From positions 2,078,501 through 2,142,500 of the forward strand of contig NZ_CP045429.1 of assembly GCF_005886805.2 (NCBI RefSeq): a stretch of DNA of 64,000 nt, written 5' to 3'. Below, piece by piece: positions 1 to 8,181 of the stretch; position 1 is the first letter of the stretch; every line of letters starts with the position of its first letter. The notes under the pieces are model-generated. The model made no database searches. It was given only the letters and a program-made list of their open reading frames with translations, and was not told where the DNA came from. The position numbers and the translations under genes were made by a program. The stretch is from Pseudoalteromonas rubra (GTDB lineage Bacteria > Pseudomonadota > Gammaproteobacteria > Enterobacterales > Alteromonadaceae).

Positions 1-163
1 CAAGGCGAAAATGTTGGCTGGCAAACAAAACGGCCTGTTGGTAAAGGAAGATACAGTCGATCTGGTGATCTTGTGCCTGTAAAGCATTAGCAAACCGCAC
101 CAGTTGTTGTAACGCATCATGATCGCTGACGTTGCTGTGAAGGGAAAGTACGTATTGACTCAA
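1..163 (-). CDS. tusD: TusD-like sulfurtransferase subunit (partial, N-terminal part)
   Basis: The reverse strand opens with a TTG codon at 163-161 and reads without a stop to the window edge. The N-terminus MSQYVLSLHS is followed by a helix (ALQQLVRFANAL) and the strand IDCIFLYQQAVLFA, as in the DsrE/TusD fold. TusD works with TusB and TusC to relay sulfur for 2-thiouridine formation in tRNA. The catalytic cysteine would lie beyond the window. An in-frame ATG is not available, because the nearby ATG reading frame stops at once. In E. coli another tus gene, tusE, is a neighbour of yccA, which supports the call. Other DsrE-family proteins are possible. Confidence 0.6.
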   Translation of the reverse strand, partial: MSQYVLSLHSNVSDHDALQQLVRFANALQAQDHQIDCIFLYQQAVLFASQHFRL

Positions 164-173
164 AAGTTACTCA

Positions 174-196
174 TAAAAAAAGCCCCGAATGGGGCT
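174..196 (-). terminator. Rho-independent terminator of yccA
   Basis: A 6-bp stem AGCCCC/GGGGCT (181-186 with 191-196) encloses a 4-nt loop. On the minus strand it runs into seven T residues (complement of 174-180). It lies just after the yccA stop and just before the tusD-like start. Confidence 0.8.
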
Positions 197-217
197 TATT
201 TTAGCAAACTGAGCGTA

Positions 218-883
218 TTAGTCATCACTTGAACCAAGTAGGGCCAGGATAGACGTGAACAGGTTGTAGATGCTTAGGTACAGACTTACTGTTGCCAGGA
301 TGTAGTTTGTTTCACCACCGTTTACGATGCGGCTTGTGTCATACAAGATGAAACCAGACATCAGTAATACAACAGCGGCGTTAATCGCGATAAAGGCGAT
401 TGAGCTGCCGATGAACAGGTTAACCAGGCTAGAAACAATTACTACCAGCATACCTACAACAAGGAAACCGCCCATGAAGGAGAAGTCTTTCTTTGTTGTT
501 AGTGCGTATGCAGACAGGCCAAAAAATACTAAAGCAGTTGAACCCAGTGCCTGAGCAATCAGTAAACTGCCATTTGGCATTGCTGCATAGTGGTTAAGCA
601 GAGGGCCCAGACCAAAGCCCATGAGGCCAGTGAATAGGAAAACCAGACCAATCGCTGAGCTCGAGTTCGCTTTTTTCTGGATCACGAACAGTAGACCGAA
701 TGCAATTAAAGAACAGACAAGACCGGTGAAGCGCGGTAGTGCCATAGTCATAGAGATGGCAGCAGTAATCGCACTAAATGCCAGTGTCATTGCCAGTAGG
801 AAGTAGGTGTTTTTAAGCACCTTGTTAGTTTCGACCGTCGACATAGCCACTTTTTGGCCAGTGTACGAATGATTGAACGCCAT
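218..883 (-). CDS. yccA: Bax inhibitor-1 (TMBIM) family inner-membrane protein YccA
   Basis: This is a 221-residue protein that is almost wholly hydrophobic, with about seven predicted membrane segments, as in BI-1/YccA proteins. Family features seen are the C-terminal segment SGFILYDTSRIVNGGETNYI and the final YLSIYNLFTSILALLG. In E. coli, YccA binds the membrane protease FtsH and modulates its activity; TMBIM proteins are also known as pH-sensitive calcium leak channels. The start is well supported by AAGGAG about 8 nt before ATG on the minus strand. The tRNA-Ser(UGA) genes beside it match the E. coli order yccA-serT. The length is normal for the family. Confidence 0.93.
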   Translation of the reverse strand: MAFNHSYTGQKVAMSTVETNKVLKNTYFLLAMTLAFSAITAAISMTMALPRFTGLVCSLIAFGLLFVIQKKANSSSAIGLVFLFTGLMGFGLGPLLNHYAAMPNGSLLIAQALGSTALVFFGLSAYALTTKKDFSFMGGFLVVGMLVVIVSSLVNLFIGSSIAFIAINAAVVLLMSGFILYDTSRIVNGGETNYILATVSLYLSIYNLFTSILALLGSSDD

Positions 884-1103
884 TTTCAGCTCCTTATTAG
901 AAACATTATGTTCCGAAAATTATTCTAGGCCAAGATTACCAAGAGTTAAATCGCTCGGCAAACCTTTCTGGTTTAGTAGACCCTAAAACTATGTTAAAAG
1001 TTCTCTAACTCCCGATTTTTGACCATAAAACCTCCCAATGAGTCCGATGTTTGTACAAATGAAGTGAATTTTAACCAATTAAACAAAAAAGCGAAAAAAA
1101 AGC

Positions 1104-1132
1104 TTCACAAGGGGGCCGGGATTCTCTAATAT
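1104..1132 (+). promoter_or_regulatory. Predicted stable-RNA promoter for tRNA-Ser
   Basis: TTCACA (1104-1109) and TAATAT (1127-1132) are separated by 17 bp. They are followed by a GC-rich discriminator (TCGCCCCGC) before the first tRNA at 1145. A GC-rich discriminator is typical of promoters under stringent control. The call is from consensus only. Confidence 0.5.
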
Positions 1133-1144
1133 TCGCCCCGCTGC

Positions 1145-1235
1145 GGAGAGATGGCTGAGTGGTTGAAAGCACCGGTCTTGAAAACCGGCATACGTTAATA
1201 GCGTATCTAGGGTTCAAATCCCTATCTCTCCGCCA
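1145..1235 (+). tRNA. serT: tRNA-Ser (anticodon UGA), copy 1
   Basis: This 91-nt class II tRNA has acceptor arm GGAGAGA paired with TCTCTCC, discriminator G and an encoded CCA. The anticodon loop is CTTGAAA, giving anticodon TGA, which reads UCA and related serine codons. A long variable arm (CATACGTTAATAGCGTATC) and the T loop GGTTCAAATCC are present. It stands next to yccA, as serT does in E. coli. Confidence 0.96.
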
Positions 1236-1294
1236 CCTAATTTTACGCAAGTTTGCCTCTGATAGTTCACAGGTGAATCGCGACAATCTGATTT

Positions 1295-1385
1295 GGAGAG
1301 ATGGCTGAGTGGTTGAAAGCACCGGTCTTGAAAACCGGCATACGTTAATAGCGTATCTAGGGTTCAAATCCCTATCTCTCCGCCA
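1295..1385 (+). tRNA. tRNA-Ser (anticodon UGA), copy 2
   Basis: Its sequence is identical to the first copy over all 91 nt, offset by exactly 150 bp. The 59-bp spacer is not similar to the sequence upstream of copy 1. No separate promoter is obvious in the spacer, so both are probably cut from one transcript that ends at the terminator at 1391-1422. Confidence 0.96.
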
Positions 1386-1390
1386 TATTA

Positions 1391-1422
1391 AGGCCGCAAG
1401 TTTATCATTTGTGGCCTTTTTT
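1391..1422 (+). terminator. Terminator of the tRNA-Ser transcript
   Basis: AGGCCGCAA pairs with TTGTGGCCT (one G-U pair) around a short loop and is followed by TTTTTTC. It begins 5 bp after the second tRNA. Confidence 0.85.
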
Positions 1423-1445
1423 CTTAGCATCACCCAAAGCATGTC

Positions 1446-1751
1446 TTAACCAGAGAGCCGCAATGCCCTTTTTACATAGCGTTTTGCCCGGTGTGTGCAG
1501 GCATTGATTGCATCAGACGCTTTGCTTGCCACTTCGTTTGCCTCCACAGCCTGATAGCCCTTCAAGCCAACGCGTATAGTACATTGAAATTGTGGCTGGG
1601 TTTGCGTCTGGTTTTCATCCGCTAAAAGGAACACTTCAACTTTGTCTATTTGACCTGCATAGCGGCCAAGCATCAGCCTTACCTGCGCATCTACGTAATT
1701 ATCTTCGGCCTCTGTCGTGTCACTATGGGATGAAAACACATCTACCCACAT
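1446..1751 (-). CDS. RaiA/HPF-like ribosome-associated family protein
   Basis: This is a 101-residue protein. The pattern of a strand (VDVFSS), helix (NYVDAQVRLMLGRYAGQI), strands (KVEVFLLADE; QFQCTIRVGL) and a C-terminal helix rich in basic residues (ASDAINACTHRAKRYVKRAL) resembles the ribosome hibernation factors RaiA/HPF. Canonical HPF is of similar length, but the match here is by fold pattern and not by strong motifs. If correct, it would bind the 30S decoding site or a related target under stress. The gene is divergent from nhaR with a 177-bp shared upstream region, so it may respond to sodium or pH stress; that link is inference. Confidence 0.55.
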   Translation of the reverse strand: MWVDVFSSHSDTTEAEDNYVDAQVRLMLGRYAGQIDKVEVFLLADENQTQTQPQFQCTIRVGLKGYQAVEANEVASKASDAINACTHRAKRYVKRALRLSG

Positions 1752-1928
1752 ATTTTGCTCTCGTTGGTTAGTATTGTTGTAAATAAATTCGGTACACGTC
1801 CGAATGTCGCCTTCACATGATCGTTTTACCCCTGCTACCGTATCAATCGAAAAGAATTAAATGAAATCGTTTGTTCTATATACTACAGTTCGGATTATTC
1901 GAAGTGTTATCGAGTTGGAGAACGCACT

Positions 1929-2831
1929 ATGCAGGATGTTATTAACTACAAACACTTAAAATACTTCTGGGCGGTGGCGCATGAAGGTAGCATCGCTAAG
2001 GCCAGCGCAAAGCTGAACATAACCCCACAAACCATCAGTGGTCAGTTGTCCTTACTGGAAGAGCGGGTTGGCAACGAGCTCTTGCAAAAAGAGGGGCGAG
2101 GCCTGCGGTTAACCGATACGGGCAGAGTCGTACTACGATACGCAGATGAAATATTTGAACTTGGCAACGAGCTGAGTGACGTTCTGAAGGGCAACAATGC
2201 GGTGGGGCCCGCCGAGTTCATTGTTGGGGCGTCGAGTGTATTACCCAAAACCATAGTACACAAAATTATCAAACCAGCTATGCATATAGAGCAGGAAATT
2301 AGACTGACCAGCCTGGAAGGGCCGGTAGACAGCATGCTTGCCGATCTAGCCGTTCATAAAGTTGATTTGGTGCTAAGTGATGTGCCCGTGACAGGGGCGT
2401 TTAGTGTCAAAGCCTATAACCATTTATTGGGGGAAAGCGGTATTACTTTTTTGGCGGCACCGGCATTAGCCCGGCAATATGAGAAGAACTTTCCAGCATC
2501 GCTTAACAGCGCGCCTTTATTGTTGCCAACACAACAACATGAAATTCGCAAAGAGTTTGATTTTTGGCTGAGTGACCAGAATATTCACCCTAAGATCGTA
2601 GCGCAGTTTGATGACAGTGCACTAATGAAGTCGTTTGGTCAGTCTGGTTTGGGGATCTTTTTTATGCCCAGCACGATAGCTGACGATGTATGTGACTCCT
2701 TTCATGTGCGCCCGATGGGTGAACTGACTCAAGTTAAGCAAAAATTCTATGCAATATCAGCGGAACGCAAGATCCGACATCCGGCGATCGCTGCAATTTT
2801 GAATTCGGCTAAATCCTCTTTATTCGTCTAG
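1929..2831 (+). CDS. nhaR: LysR-family transcriptional activator NhaR
   Basis: This is a 300-residue LysR regulator. The N-terminal winged helix-turn-helix (residues about 6-65) contains INYKHLKYFWAVAHEGSIAK and LTPQT-like ITPQTISGQLSLLEER, very close to E. coli NhaR. The effector domain follows. NhaR activates sodium/proton antiporter genes when Na+ is present. Here the next genes on the same strand are a cation ATPase and an Mrp antiporter operon, so these are its likely targets. There are 146 bp between nhaR and the ATPase, enough for a separate promoter. The ATG start has GGAG about 8 nt upstream. Confidence 0.9.
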   Translation: MQDVINYKHLKYFWAVAHEGSIAKASAKLNITPQTISGQLSLLEERVGNELLQKEGRGLRLTDTGRVVLRYADEIFELGNELSDVLKGNNAVGPAEFIVGASSVLPKTIVHKIIKPAMHIEQEIRLTSLEGPVDSMLADLAVHKVDLVLSDVPVTGAFSVKAYNHLLGESGITFLAAPALARQYEKNFPASLNSAPLLLPTQQHEIRKEFDFWLSDQNIHPKIVAQFDDSALMKSFGQSGLGIFFMPSTIADDVCDSFHVRPMGELTQVKQKFYAISAERKIRHPAIAAILNSAKSSLFV

Positions 2832-2977
2832 TGTACGTTTTCAAAGAGCCAGAAGATCAGCTGCTTGCTCAACTAAAAGTTCGCTTTTTTCGATATTTTA
2901 AAGCTAATAATTCGAGTTTTACATAGCATTGCGACATCCTAGTATGGATTTAGTACAACTAGTTCCCGAGGTGTTTT

Positions 2978-5728
2978 ATGCAAGATCTGAAAGACTGGCA
3001 CAGTCAACACTCAGAAGAAGTACTCAAGCAGTTCGAGGCCGACCCGGAGCATGGGTTATCTTTGCAACAGGTCGACAGGCAACAGGCCGAGTTTGGGCTT
3101 AATGCCATTACTAAACATGATGGAGACGGACCAATCAAACGGTTTGTCTTGCAGTTTCATCAGCCTTTGGTCTATATCCTGCTCTCGGCAGTGGTGGTTA
3201 CGCTGGCGCTCCAGGAGTGGGTTGATGCCATCGTTATTTTTGCAGTAGTACTGCTCAACGCCATTATCGGCTTCGTGCAGGAATCCAAAGCAATCAATGC
3301 TATCAATGCTTTGTCTGGAAGTATCAAATCTGCCGCTACCGTGATCCGGGATGGGGTGAAAATGACCATTCCTGCCCAACAACTCGTGCCCGGCGACATC
3401 GTCCTGCTGCAAGCTGGCGATAAAGTGACTGCGGACATGCGTCTGATCAAGGTTAGAGACTTACAGGTTGATGAGTCGGCGCTGACTGGGGAGTCAGTCC
3501 CTGTTGAAAAGAACCTTGAGGTGCTTGCCAAAGAAGCCTTGCTGGGAGACAGGCAAAATATGGCGTTTTCTTCGACTTTGGTTGTATACGGCACGGGGGT
3601 TGGTGTCGTGACAGAAACAGGTGACAACACTGAAATTGGTAAAATCTCCGAGCTGATTGCTACCACGCCAACACTGGATACGCCACTAACCAAGCGCATC
3701 AAACAATTCAGTCATGTATTGCTGTACGCAATCGTTGGTCTCGCGGCCATTACTTTACTGATAGGCTACTTGCATGGTCAGCCATTGCTAGAATCATTTA
3801 TGGCGGCAGTTGCTCTGGCTGTAGGCGCAATTCCGGAAGGGCTACCTGCGGCAGTGACTATTATGCTGGCCATTGGCGTCTCACGCATGGCTAAACGTAA
3901 AGCCGTTATCCGTAATTTGCCAGCGGTTGAAACGCTGGGGAGCACCACGATCATCTGCTCCGATAAGACTGGAACCTTGACTAAAAATGAAATGACGGTG
4001 GAGCGCATTTACAGCGGTGGAAAGCTGTATAGCGTATCTGGGAATGGCTATGATCCGGAGGGCGTTATTGGGAGTAGTGATGCGCAACCGCTTGTCACCG
4101 AGCCGAAAAATGAGCCTGCCTTATCTGCCACACTCAGAGCCGGCGCGTTGTGTAATGATGCACAGTTAATGGCGCCGGACCAGGACAATTCGCAGTGGCG
4201 GATCAGCGGCGACCCAACGGAGGCGGCATTATTGGTGTCAGCTCATAAGGCGAGTATGTCACCAGGCAGTCTCAACGCAAAACGCATCGACTGCATTCCA
4301 TTTCAATCTGAATATCAGTATATGGCGACACTGGACGAAGTTGACAGTGTCCAAATGATCCACATGAAAGGCTCCATTGAGAGTATCTTGCCCAAATGCC
4401 AGTTTATGTTAAATGACCTGGGCGAGGAAATTGGGCTTGATTTGGACGCCATTGAGCAGGAAGCTGAACGACTGGCTGCAAAAGGTTTACGTGTTCTGGC
4501 ATTTGCCAGTAAAACATTACTTGATGCACAAACCTCTCTGAGCCACGAAAATGTTGCGCAGGGTCTGGTTTTTCTCGGGTTACAAGCGATGATTGACCCG
4601 CCTCGCCCTGAGGCCATAGAGGCCGTCGCCGCCTGTCACCGAGCCGGGATCCGGGTCAAGATGATCACTGGCGATCATGCGTTAACTGCCACCAGTATCG
4701 CCAAACAACTAGGCATTATACAGCCACAAAGTGCGGGTAAAACCGTCACTGGCTATCAGTTAGGTGATTTGTCTGAGCATGAGTTTAGTGACATCGCCAG
4801 CAATAATGATGTGTTTGCCCGGGTTAGCCCGGAAAACAAGCTACAGCTGGTGAAATCGCTACAAGCTGAAGGTCATGTCGTGGCGATGACGGGCGATGGA
4901 GTTAATGATGCCCCGGCGCTCAGACGAGCTGATATCGGCGTTGCTATGGCATTAAACGGCACGGAAGTGGCAAGGGATGCATCCGATATGATGCTGACTG
5001 ATGACAACTTTGCTACCGTGCGGGCGGCAGTTGAGGAAGGTCGCGGTGTATTCGACAACCTCAAGAAATTTATTGTCTGGACGCTTCCCACCAATGGTGG
5101 TGAAGGATTAGTGATCCTGCTGGCAGTGCTGTTGGGCGTTTCATTACCCTTATTACCGGTACATATCTTGTGGGTTAACATGACGACAGCCATCTTACTT
5201 GGTCTGATGCTGGCTTTTGAGCCTCGCGAAAAAGGCATTATGGAGCGTCCGCCTTATGATCCGAATGCCCCCATTATAGATAGAATATTAATGTGGCGAA
5301 TTTTGTTGGTGTCTTCATTGCTCTGTATCACAGCATTTGGTTTATATGAGCTAGAGCTGATGTGGGGGGCAACGGAAGCACAAGCGAGAACAGTTGCAGT
5401 CGCTATGTTTGTGGTGGGCGAAGCATTTTATCTGTTTAACTGTCGCTCTCTGGATCGCTCGGTATTTTCGGTCGGGTTGTTCTCAAACCGTTGGATCTGG
5501 ATAGGTATCGCACTCATGATGGCACTACAGTTATTGTTTACCTATCAACCTCTGATGAATGACTGGTTCCAGAGTGCGCCTATCTCACTGGAAGCCTGGC
5601 TACGAGTTATCGCCTGTGGCTGGTTCATCTCTCTGATTGTTGGGGTTGAGAAGCATTTGCGTAGCAAAAGCAAAGATGCACAGGCGACCTCGGATCCAAA
5701 CACTAACAGAGTGAGTGAATCGGTATGA
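2978..5728 (+). CDS. Type II (SERCA/PMCA-like) cation-transporting P-type ATPase
   Basis: This 916-residue ion pump has an N-terminal cation-ATPase domain, the actuator-loop motif TGES (residues 170-173), the fourth-helix ion-site motif PEGLP, the phosphorylation site [12 protein letters not shown] with Asp329, the hinge motif [17 protein letters not shown] and a C-terminal set of about six membrane helices. The PEGLP helix and length fit the P2 class, which moves Ca2+, Na+ or K+; the ion cannot be set from sequence here. The gene sits between nhaR and the Mrp operon, and its stop overlaps the mrpE start (ATGA), so it is translationally coupled to a sodium/proton antiporter. Na+ or Ca2+ export is the likely role. 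Confidence 0.9.
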   Translation: MQDLKDWHSQHSEEVLKQFEADPEHGLSLQQVDRQQAEFGLNAITKHDGDGPIKRFVLQFHQPLVYILLSAVVVTLALQEWVDAIVIFAVVLLNAIIGFVQESKAINAINALSGSIKSAATVIRDGVKMTIPAQQLVPGDIVLLQAGDKVTADMRLIKVRDLQVDESALTGESVPVEKNLEVLAKEALLGDRQNMAFSSTLVVYGTGVGVVTETGDNTEIGKISELIATTPTLDTPLTKRIKQFSHVLLYAIVGLAAITLLIGYLHGQPLLESFMAAVALAVGAIPEGLPAAVTIMLAIGVSRMAKRKAVIRNLPAVETLGSTTIICSDKTGTLTKNEMTVERIYSGGKLYSVSGNGYDPEGVIGSSDAQPLVTEPKNEPALSATLRAGALCNDAQLMAPDQDNSQWRISGDPTEAALLVSAHKASMSPGSLNAKRIDCIPFQSEYQYMATLDEVDSVQMIHMKGSIESILPKCQFMLNDLGEEIGLDLDAIEQEAERLAAKGLRVLAFASKTLLDAQTSLSHENVAQGLVFLGLQAMIDPPRPEAIEAVAACHRAGIRVKMITGDHALTATSIAKQLGIIQPQSAGKTVTGYQLGDLSEHEFSDIASNNDVFARVSPENKLQLVKSLQAEGHVVAMTGDGVNDAPALRRADIGVAMALNGTEVARDASDMMLTDDNFATVRAAVEEGRGVFDNLKKFIVWTLPTNGGEGLVILLAVLLGVSLPLLPVHILWVNMTTAILLGLMLAFEPREKGIMERPPYDPNAPIIDRILMWRILLVSSLLCITAFGLYELELMWGATEAQARTVAVAMFVVGEAFYLFNCRSLDRSVFSVGLFSNRWIWIGIALMMALQLLFTYQPLMNDWFQSAPISLEAWLRVIACGWFISLIVGVEKHLRSKSKDAQATSDPNTNRVSESV

Positions 5729-6297
5729 ACTCAAAGACGCATTCTTACAATTCAGACAAACGGACCTTGCTTATCCGGGCATTGATCTTCAGCGGACTGT
5801 GGTTATTACTCACTAAAGGGGCATGGTCCTCTTGGGTAATAGGTATTGTCGTTGTCCCTGTGTCTGTCTGGATGAGCATGCGTCTTTTTAATGATACGTC
5901 ACGCAATACTGCAAGGAGCAATGGCAAAGTTGTAACAGGGCAGTTCCATTATGTTCGCCTGCTGCGTTTGTTGCCGTATTTTCTACTTAACTCCTTGAAA
6001 GGAGGAATACAAACCGCGCGCCTGGCATTTGCACGTCGCGTATCCATGCAACCGGGTACTGTACTGTATCCACTGCGTTTGCCACCGGGTCATGCACAGC
6101 TGTGGTTTATTCACCTTATCAGCTTACTGCCAGGCACATTGAGTGCACAGCTCAGAGGAGACTCTTTGTTAGTGCACATGTTAGAGGTCACCGAGGGCAA
6201 TTATAAGGATGTGGTTGACTGTGAGCAAAAAATCGCCTACTTGTTTGATTTAGAAATAGATAAACAAGCTGTGCCAGTTATGAAGGAGCAAAAATGA
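5725..6297 (+). CDS. mrpE: Mrp cation/proton antiporter subunit E
   Basis: This 190-residue MnhE-family membrane protein has hydrophobic segments near the N-terminus (LIFSGLWLLLTKGAWSSWVI) and the family core LLPYFLLNSLKGGIQTARLA, then ISLLPGTLSAQ and a C-terminal acidic tail. It starts inside the last codons of the ATPase gene (ATGA overlap) and overlaps mrpF by 4 bp. Mrp complexes exchange Na+, K+ or Li+ for protons using several subunits in one membrane assembly; MrpE is a structural/assembly subunit. It is slightly longer than many MrpE proteins because of a polar N-terminus. Confidence 0.92.
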   Translation: MNSKTHSYNSDKRTLLIRALIFSGLWLLLTKGAWSSWVIGIVVVPVSVWMSMRLFNDTSRNTARSNGKVVTGQFHYVRLLRLLPYFLLNSLKGGIQTARLAFARRVSMQPGTVLYPLRLPPGHAQLWFIHLISLLPGTLSAQLRGDSLLVHMLEVTEGNYKDVVDCEQKIAYLFDLEIDKQAVPVMKEQK

Positions 6298-6551
6298 GTG
6301 AGTATTTAAACTGGATGGTGACCGTTCTAACCCTGGTTCTATTAGGTGGGCTTTGGCGGCTCTGGCTGGGGCCTTCTAAACTGACTCGGATACTTTCTTT
6401 GCAGCTGTTTGGCACGGTGGGAGTGGCCATTTTGGCTCTGCTGGCCGTTGTCTACCAGCAAAGTGCTTTGTTTAATGTTGCGTTGGTTTTGGCTTTGCTG
6501 GCGCCGACTGCGACTATCATTTTGGTAAAAATGGGGGATACCAAATCATGA
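6294..6551 (+). CDS. mrpF: Mrp cation/proton antiporter subunit F
   Basis: This 85-residue protein has three predicted membrane segments, the usual size and layout of MrpF/MnhF. The motif GPSKLTRILSLQLFG matches the conserved cytoplasmic loop of the family. It overlaps mrpE and mrpG by 4 bp each, so translation is coupled. Confidence 0.9.
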   Translation: MSEYLNWMVTVLTLVLLGGLWRLWLGPSKLTRILSLQLFGTVGVAILALLAVVYQQSALFNVALVLALLAPTATIILVKMGDTKS

Positions 6552-6874
6552 CCTTGATTGACTGGTATAGCGCGTTGATGGTGGCACTGGGTGTATTTTT
6601 CTTTGTTGCCGGGTGCGTTGGTCTGTGGCGCTTCCCTGACGAGTTATCAAAGCTGCATGCGCTGACCAAGGCCGATAATTTAGGGTTGGGGTTTGTTGTA
6701 CTGGGCGTGATCCCTCAGGTTGCAGAGATTGCCGATGCCATTCAGTTGCTGGTGATCTGGGTTGCCGTGATGTTGGCCGGCGCGGTGTCTTGCTATCTGC
6801 TAGCCAGCCAAACGCAGTCTCAGCAACTGGAGCAGCCAAACGTGGATGAGCACCAAACAGGAGAAAACAAATGA
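6548..6874 (+). CDS. mrpG: Mrp cation/proton antiporter subunit G
   Basis: This 108-residue MnhG/PhaG-family protein has three membrane segments. The family signature LWRFPDELSKLHALTKADNL is clear, followed by a second hydrophobic hairpin. The C-terminal 20 residues are polar. It overlaps the genes on either side by 4 bp. Confidence 0.92.
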   Translation: MTLIDWYSALMVALGVFFFVAGCVGLWRFPDELSKLHALTKADNLGLGFVVLGVIPQVAEIADAIQLLVIWVAVMLAGAVSCYLLASQTQSQQLEQPNVDEHQTGENK

Positions 6875-7113
6875 CAAGTGGTGAGCTGATTATTGATCTT
6901 CTATTGGGCTGTGGCGCCGTGGTGACAGCAGTACTGTGTCTCACTGCGAAAGACTTATTCCAGGCCATTTTGCTGTTTATCAGTATGGGCTTGTTGGTTA
7001 CTTTAGCCTGGGTACGATTGGGCGCGTGGGATGTCGCAATCGCAGAGGCGGCGATCGGCGCTGGGTTGACTGGTGCTTTACTCATAGCAACACGCAGACA
7101 GCTCAGTCAATAG
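6871..7113 (+). CDS. DUF4040 subunit, stand-alone piece of the MrpA C-terminus
   Basis: This 80-residue protein has three membrane segments. The segment AWDVAIAEAAIGAGLTGALL is typical of the DUF4040 domain (MbhD-like), which in classical MrpA is part of the long C-terminal extension of the antiporter subunit. Here it is a separate small gene, as in Mbh/Mbx-type complexes and some group 2 Mrp systems. In complex I terms this region corresponds to part of NuoJ. It overlaps mrpG by 4 bp. Confidence 0.85.
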   Translation: MTSGELIIDLLLGCGAVVTAVLCLTAKDLFQAILLFISMGLLVTLAWVRLGAWDVAIAEAAIGAGLTGALLIATRRQLSQ

Positions 7114-7142
7114 CATGGATTTGAATAATCACAGGGGGAGCT

Positions 7143-7880
7143 ATGTTTAATGACATTACGCTGGCACGTAACGCGGAGCAGCAAGCAGGACTATCTGGCG
7201 GCGTTTTGTTTGTTGTTGGGTTAGTGGTTGGTTTAGTTTGCCTGTTTCTTGTCTTTGCGCTGATTGACGCTCCGGTGGCAGAGCAGCCGCTTGTTGCTTT
7301 GGTCGCCTCTAACCTGGAGCAAAGCGGCGTTCAGAACCCGGTTACGGCGGTGTTACTTAACTTTCGCAGTTATGACACCTTACTTGAAGTCGCTGTGTTG
7401 TTGATTGTCGCTCTGGCGGTGATGCCAGCAAGTGAAAAACAAAGTAACCAAGTCTTTGTTACGGTATCAAAACCTGCACAGCGCAGCTTGGTGTTAGAAG
7501 CATTTTTGCGCTGGTTGTTGCCTGCAATCGTAGTTACTTCCGGGTATTTACTCTGGACTGGGGCTGCTTTGCCTGGCGGAGCGTTTCAGGCAGGGGCACT
7601 TCTGGCAGGTGCTGGCATTTTATTATTACTGGCCGGGCATCACAGCTTTAACTTTAATGCACAGATAGCGCGTGTGTTGTTAGTGGTCGGCTTGGCGGTA
7701 TTTTTATTGGTTGGTGCTGCTGTAATGGTATCGACTGGCACGGCACTGGCCTATCCGATTGCCTGGGCTGGCACTTTGATTCTGATAATTGAAGTGGCGG
7801 CGACGTTAACCATAGCCGCTATTTTGGTTTTGCTGTTCTGCGCACTTCATGTTGCGCCTCAGCAAAAGACGGCTCGGTAA
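7143..7880 (+). CDS. mrpB: Mrp subunit B with N-terminal MbhE-like domain
   Basis: This is a 245-residue protein. Residues about 1-105 hold two membrane segments and the MbhE-type motif NPVTAVLLNFRSYDTLLEVA. Residues about 110-240 form an MnhB domain with the signature LWTGAALPGGAFQAGALLAG. In classical operons the first part ends MrpA and the second is MrpB, so the boundary has shifted. It begins 29 bp after the DUF4040 gene with GGGGGAG before the ATG. Confidence 0.88.
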   Translation: MFNDITLARNAEQQAGLSGGVLFVVGLVVGLVCLFLVFALIDAPVAEQPLVALVASNLEQSGVQNPVTAVLLNFRSYDTLLEVAVLLIVALAVMPASEKQSNQVFVTVSKPAQRSLVLEAFLRWLLPAIVVTSGYLLWTGAALPGGAFQAGALLAGAGILLLLAGHHSFNFNAQIARVLLVVGLAVFLLVGAAVMVSTGTALAYPIAWAGTLILIIEVAATLTIAAILVLLFCALHVAPQQKTAR

Positions 7881-7893
7881 AGGGGGATCGTCC

Positions 7894-8181
7894 ATGACAC
7901 AAGCGCTGGCCTATAGTGTATTTGGTATTATTTTGTTCGGCATTGGTTTGTTTGGCGTGTTAGCGATTGCGCATGTCGTTAAAAAAATCCTGGCGATCAA
8001 CATTTGTGGTGTGGGGGTTTTTATGGTGTTTATCGCTAATGCCTCATCCGGCGCATCGCCTGACTTTGTGCCTCATGCAATGGTTTTGACTGGGATAGTG
8101 GTGGCCGTTGCAGGCACGGCGCTAGCTTTGTCTTTGGCATGCCGGATCAATGCTCTTGAAAAGCTGGAGGATGATGCCTGA
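7894..8181 (+). CDS. mrpC: Mrp cation/proton antiporter subunit C (NuoK-like)
   Basis: This 95-residue, three-helix MnhC/NuoK-like protein carries the motif ILAINICGVGVFMVFIA of the family. A start at 7894 is preferred because AAGGGGG lies about 8 nt before it; an upstream ATG at 7849 would overlap mrpB by 32 bp and add 15 non-conserved basic residues. At 95 residues it is somewhat short for MrpC. Its stop overlaps the mrpD ATG by one base. Confidence 0.87.
   Translation: MTQALAYSVFGIILFGIGLFGVLAIAHVVKKILAINICGVGVFMVFIANASSGASPDFVPHAMVLTGIVVAVAGTALALSLACRINALEKLEDDA

Noticed and set aside
1071..1442. A 123-codon minus-strand frame with an internal repeat
   Set aside because: It is the reverse of the two identical tRNA-Ser genes; the repeated peptide is an artefact of the tRNA repeats.
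6546..7085. 179-codon minus-strand frame over mrpG and the DUF4040 gene
   Set aside because: It is a shadow of well-supported plus-strand genes with overlapping starts and stops.
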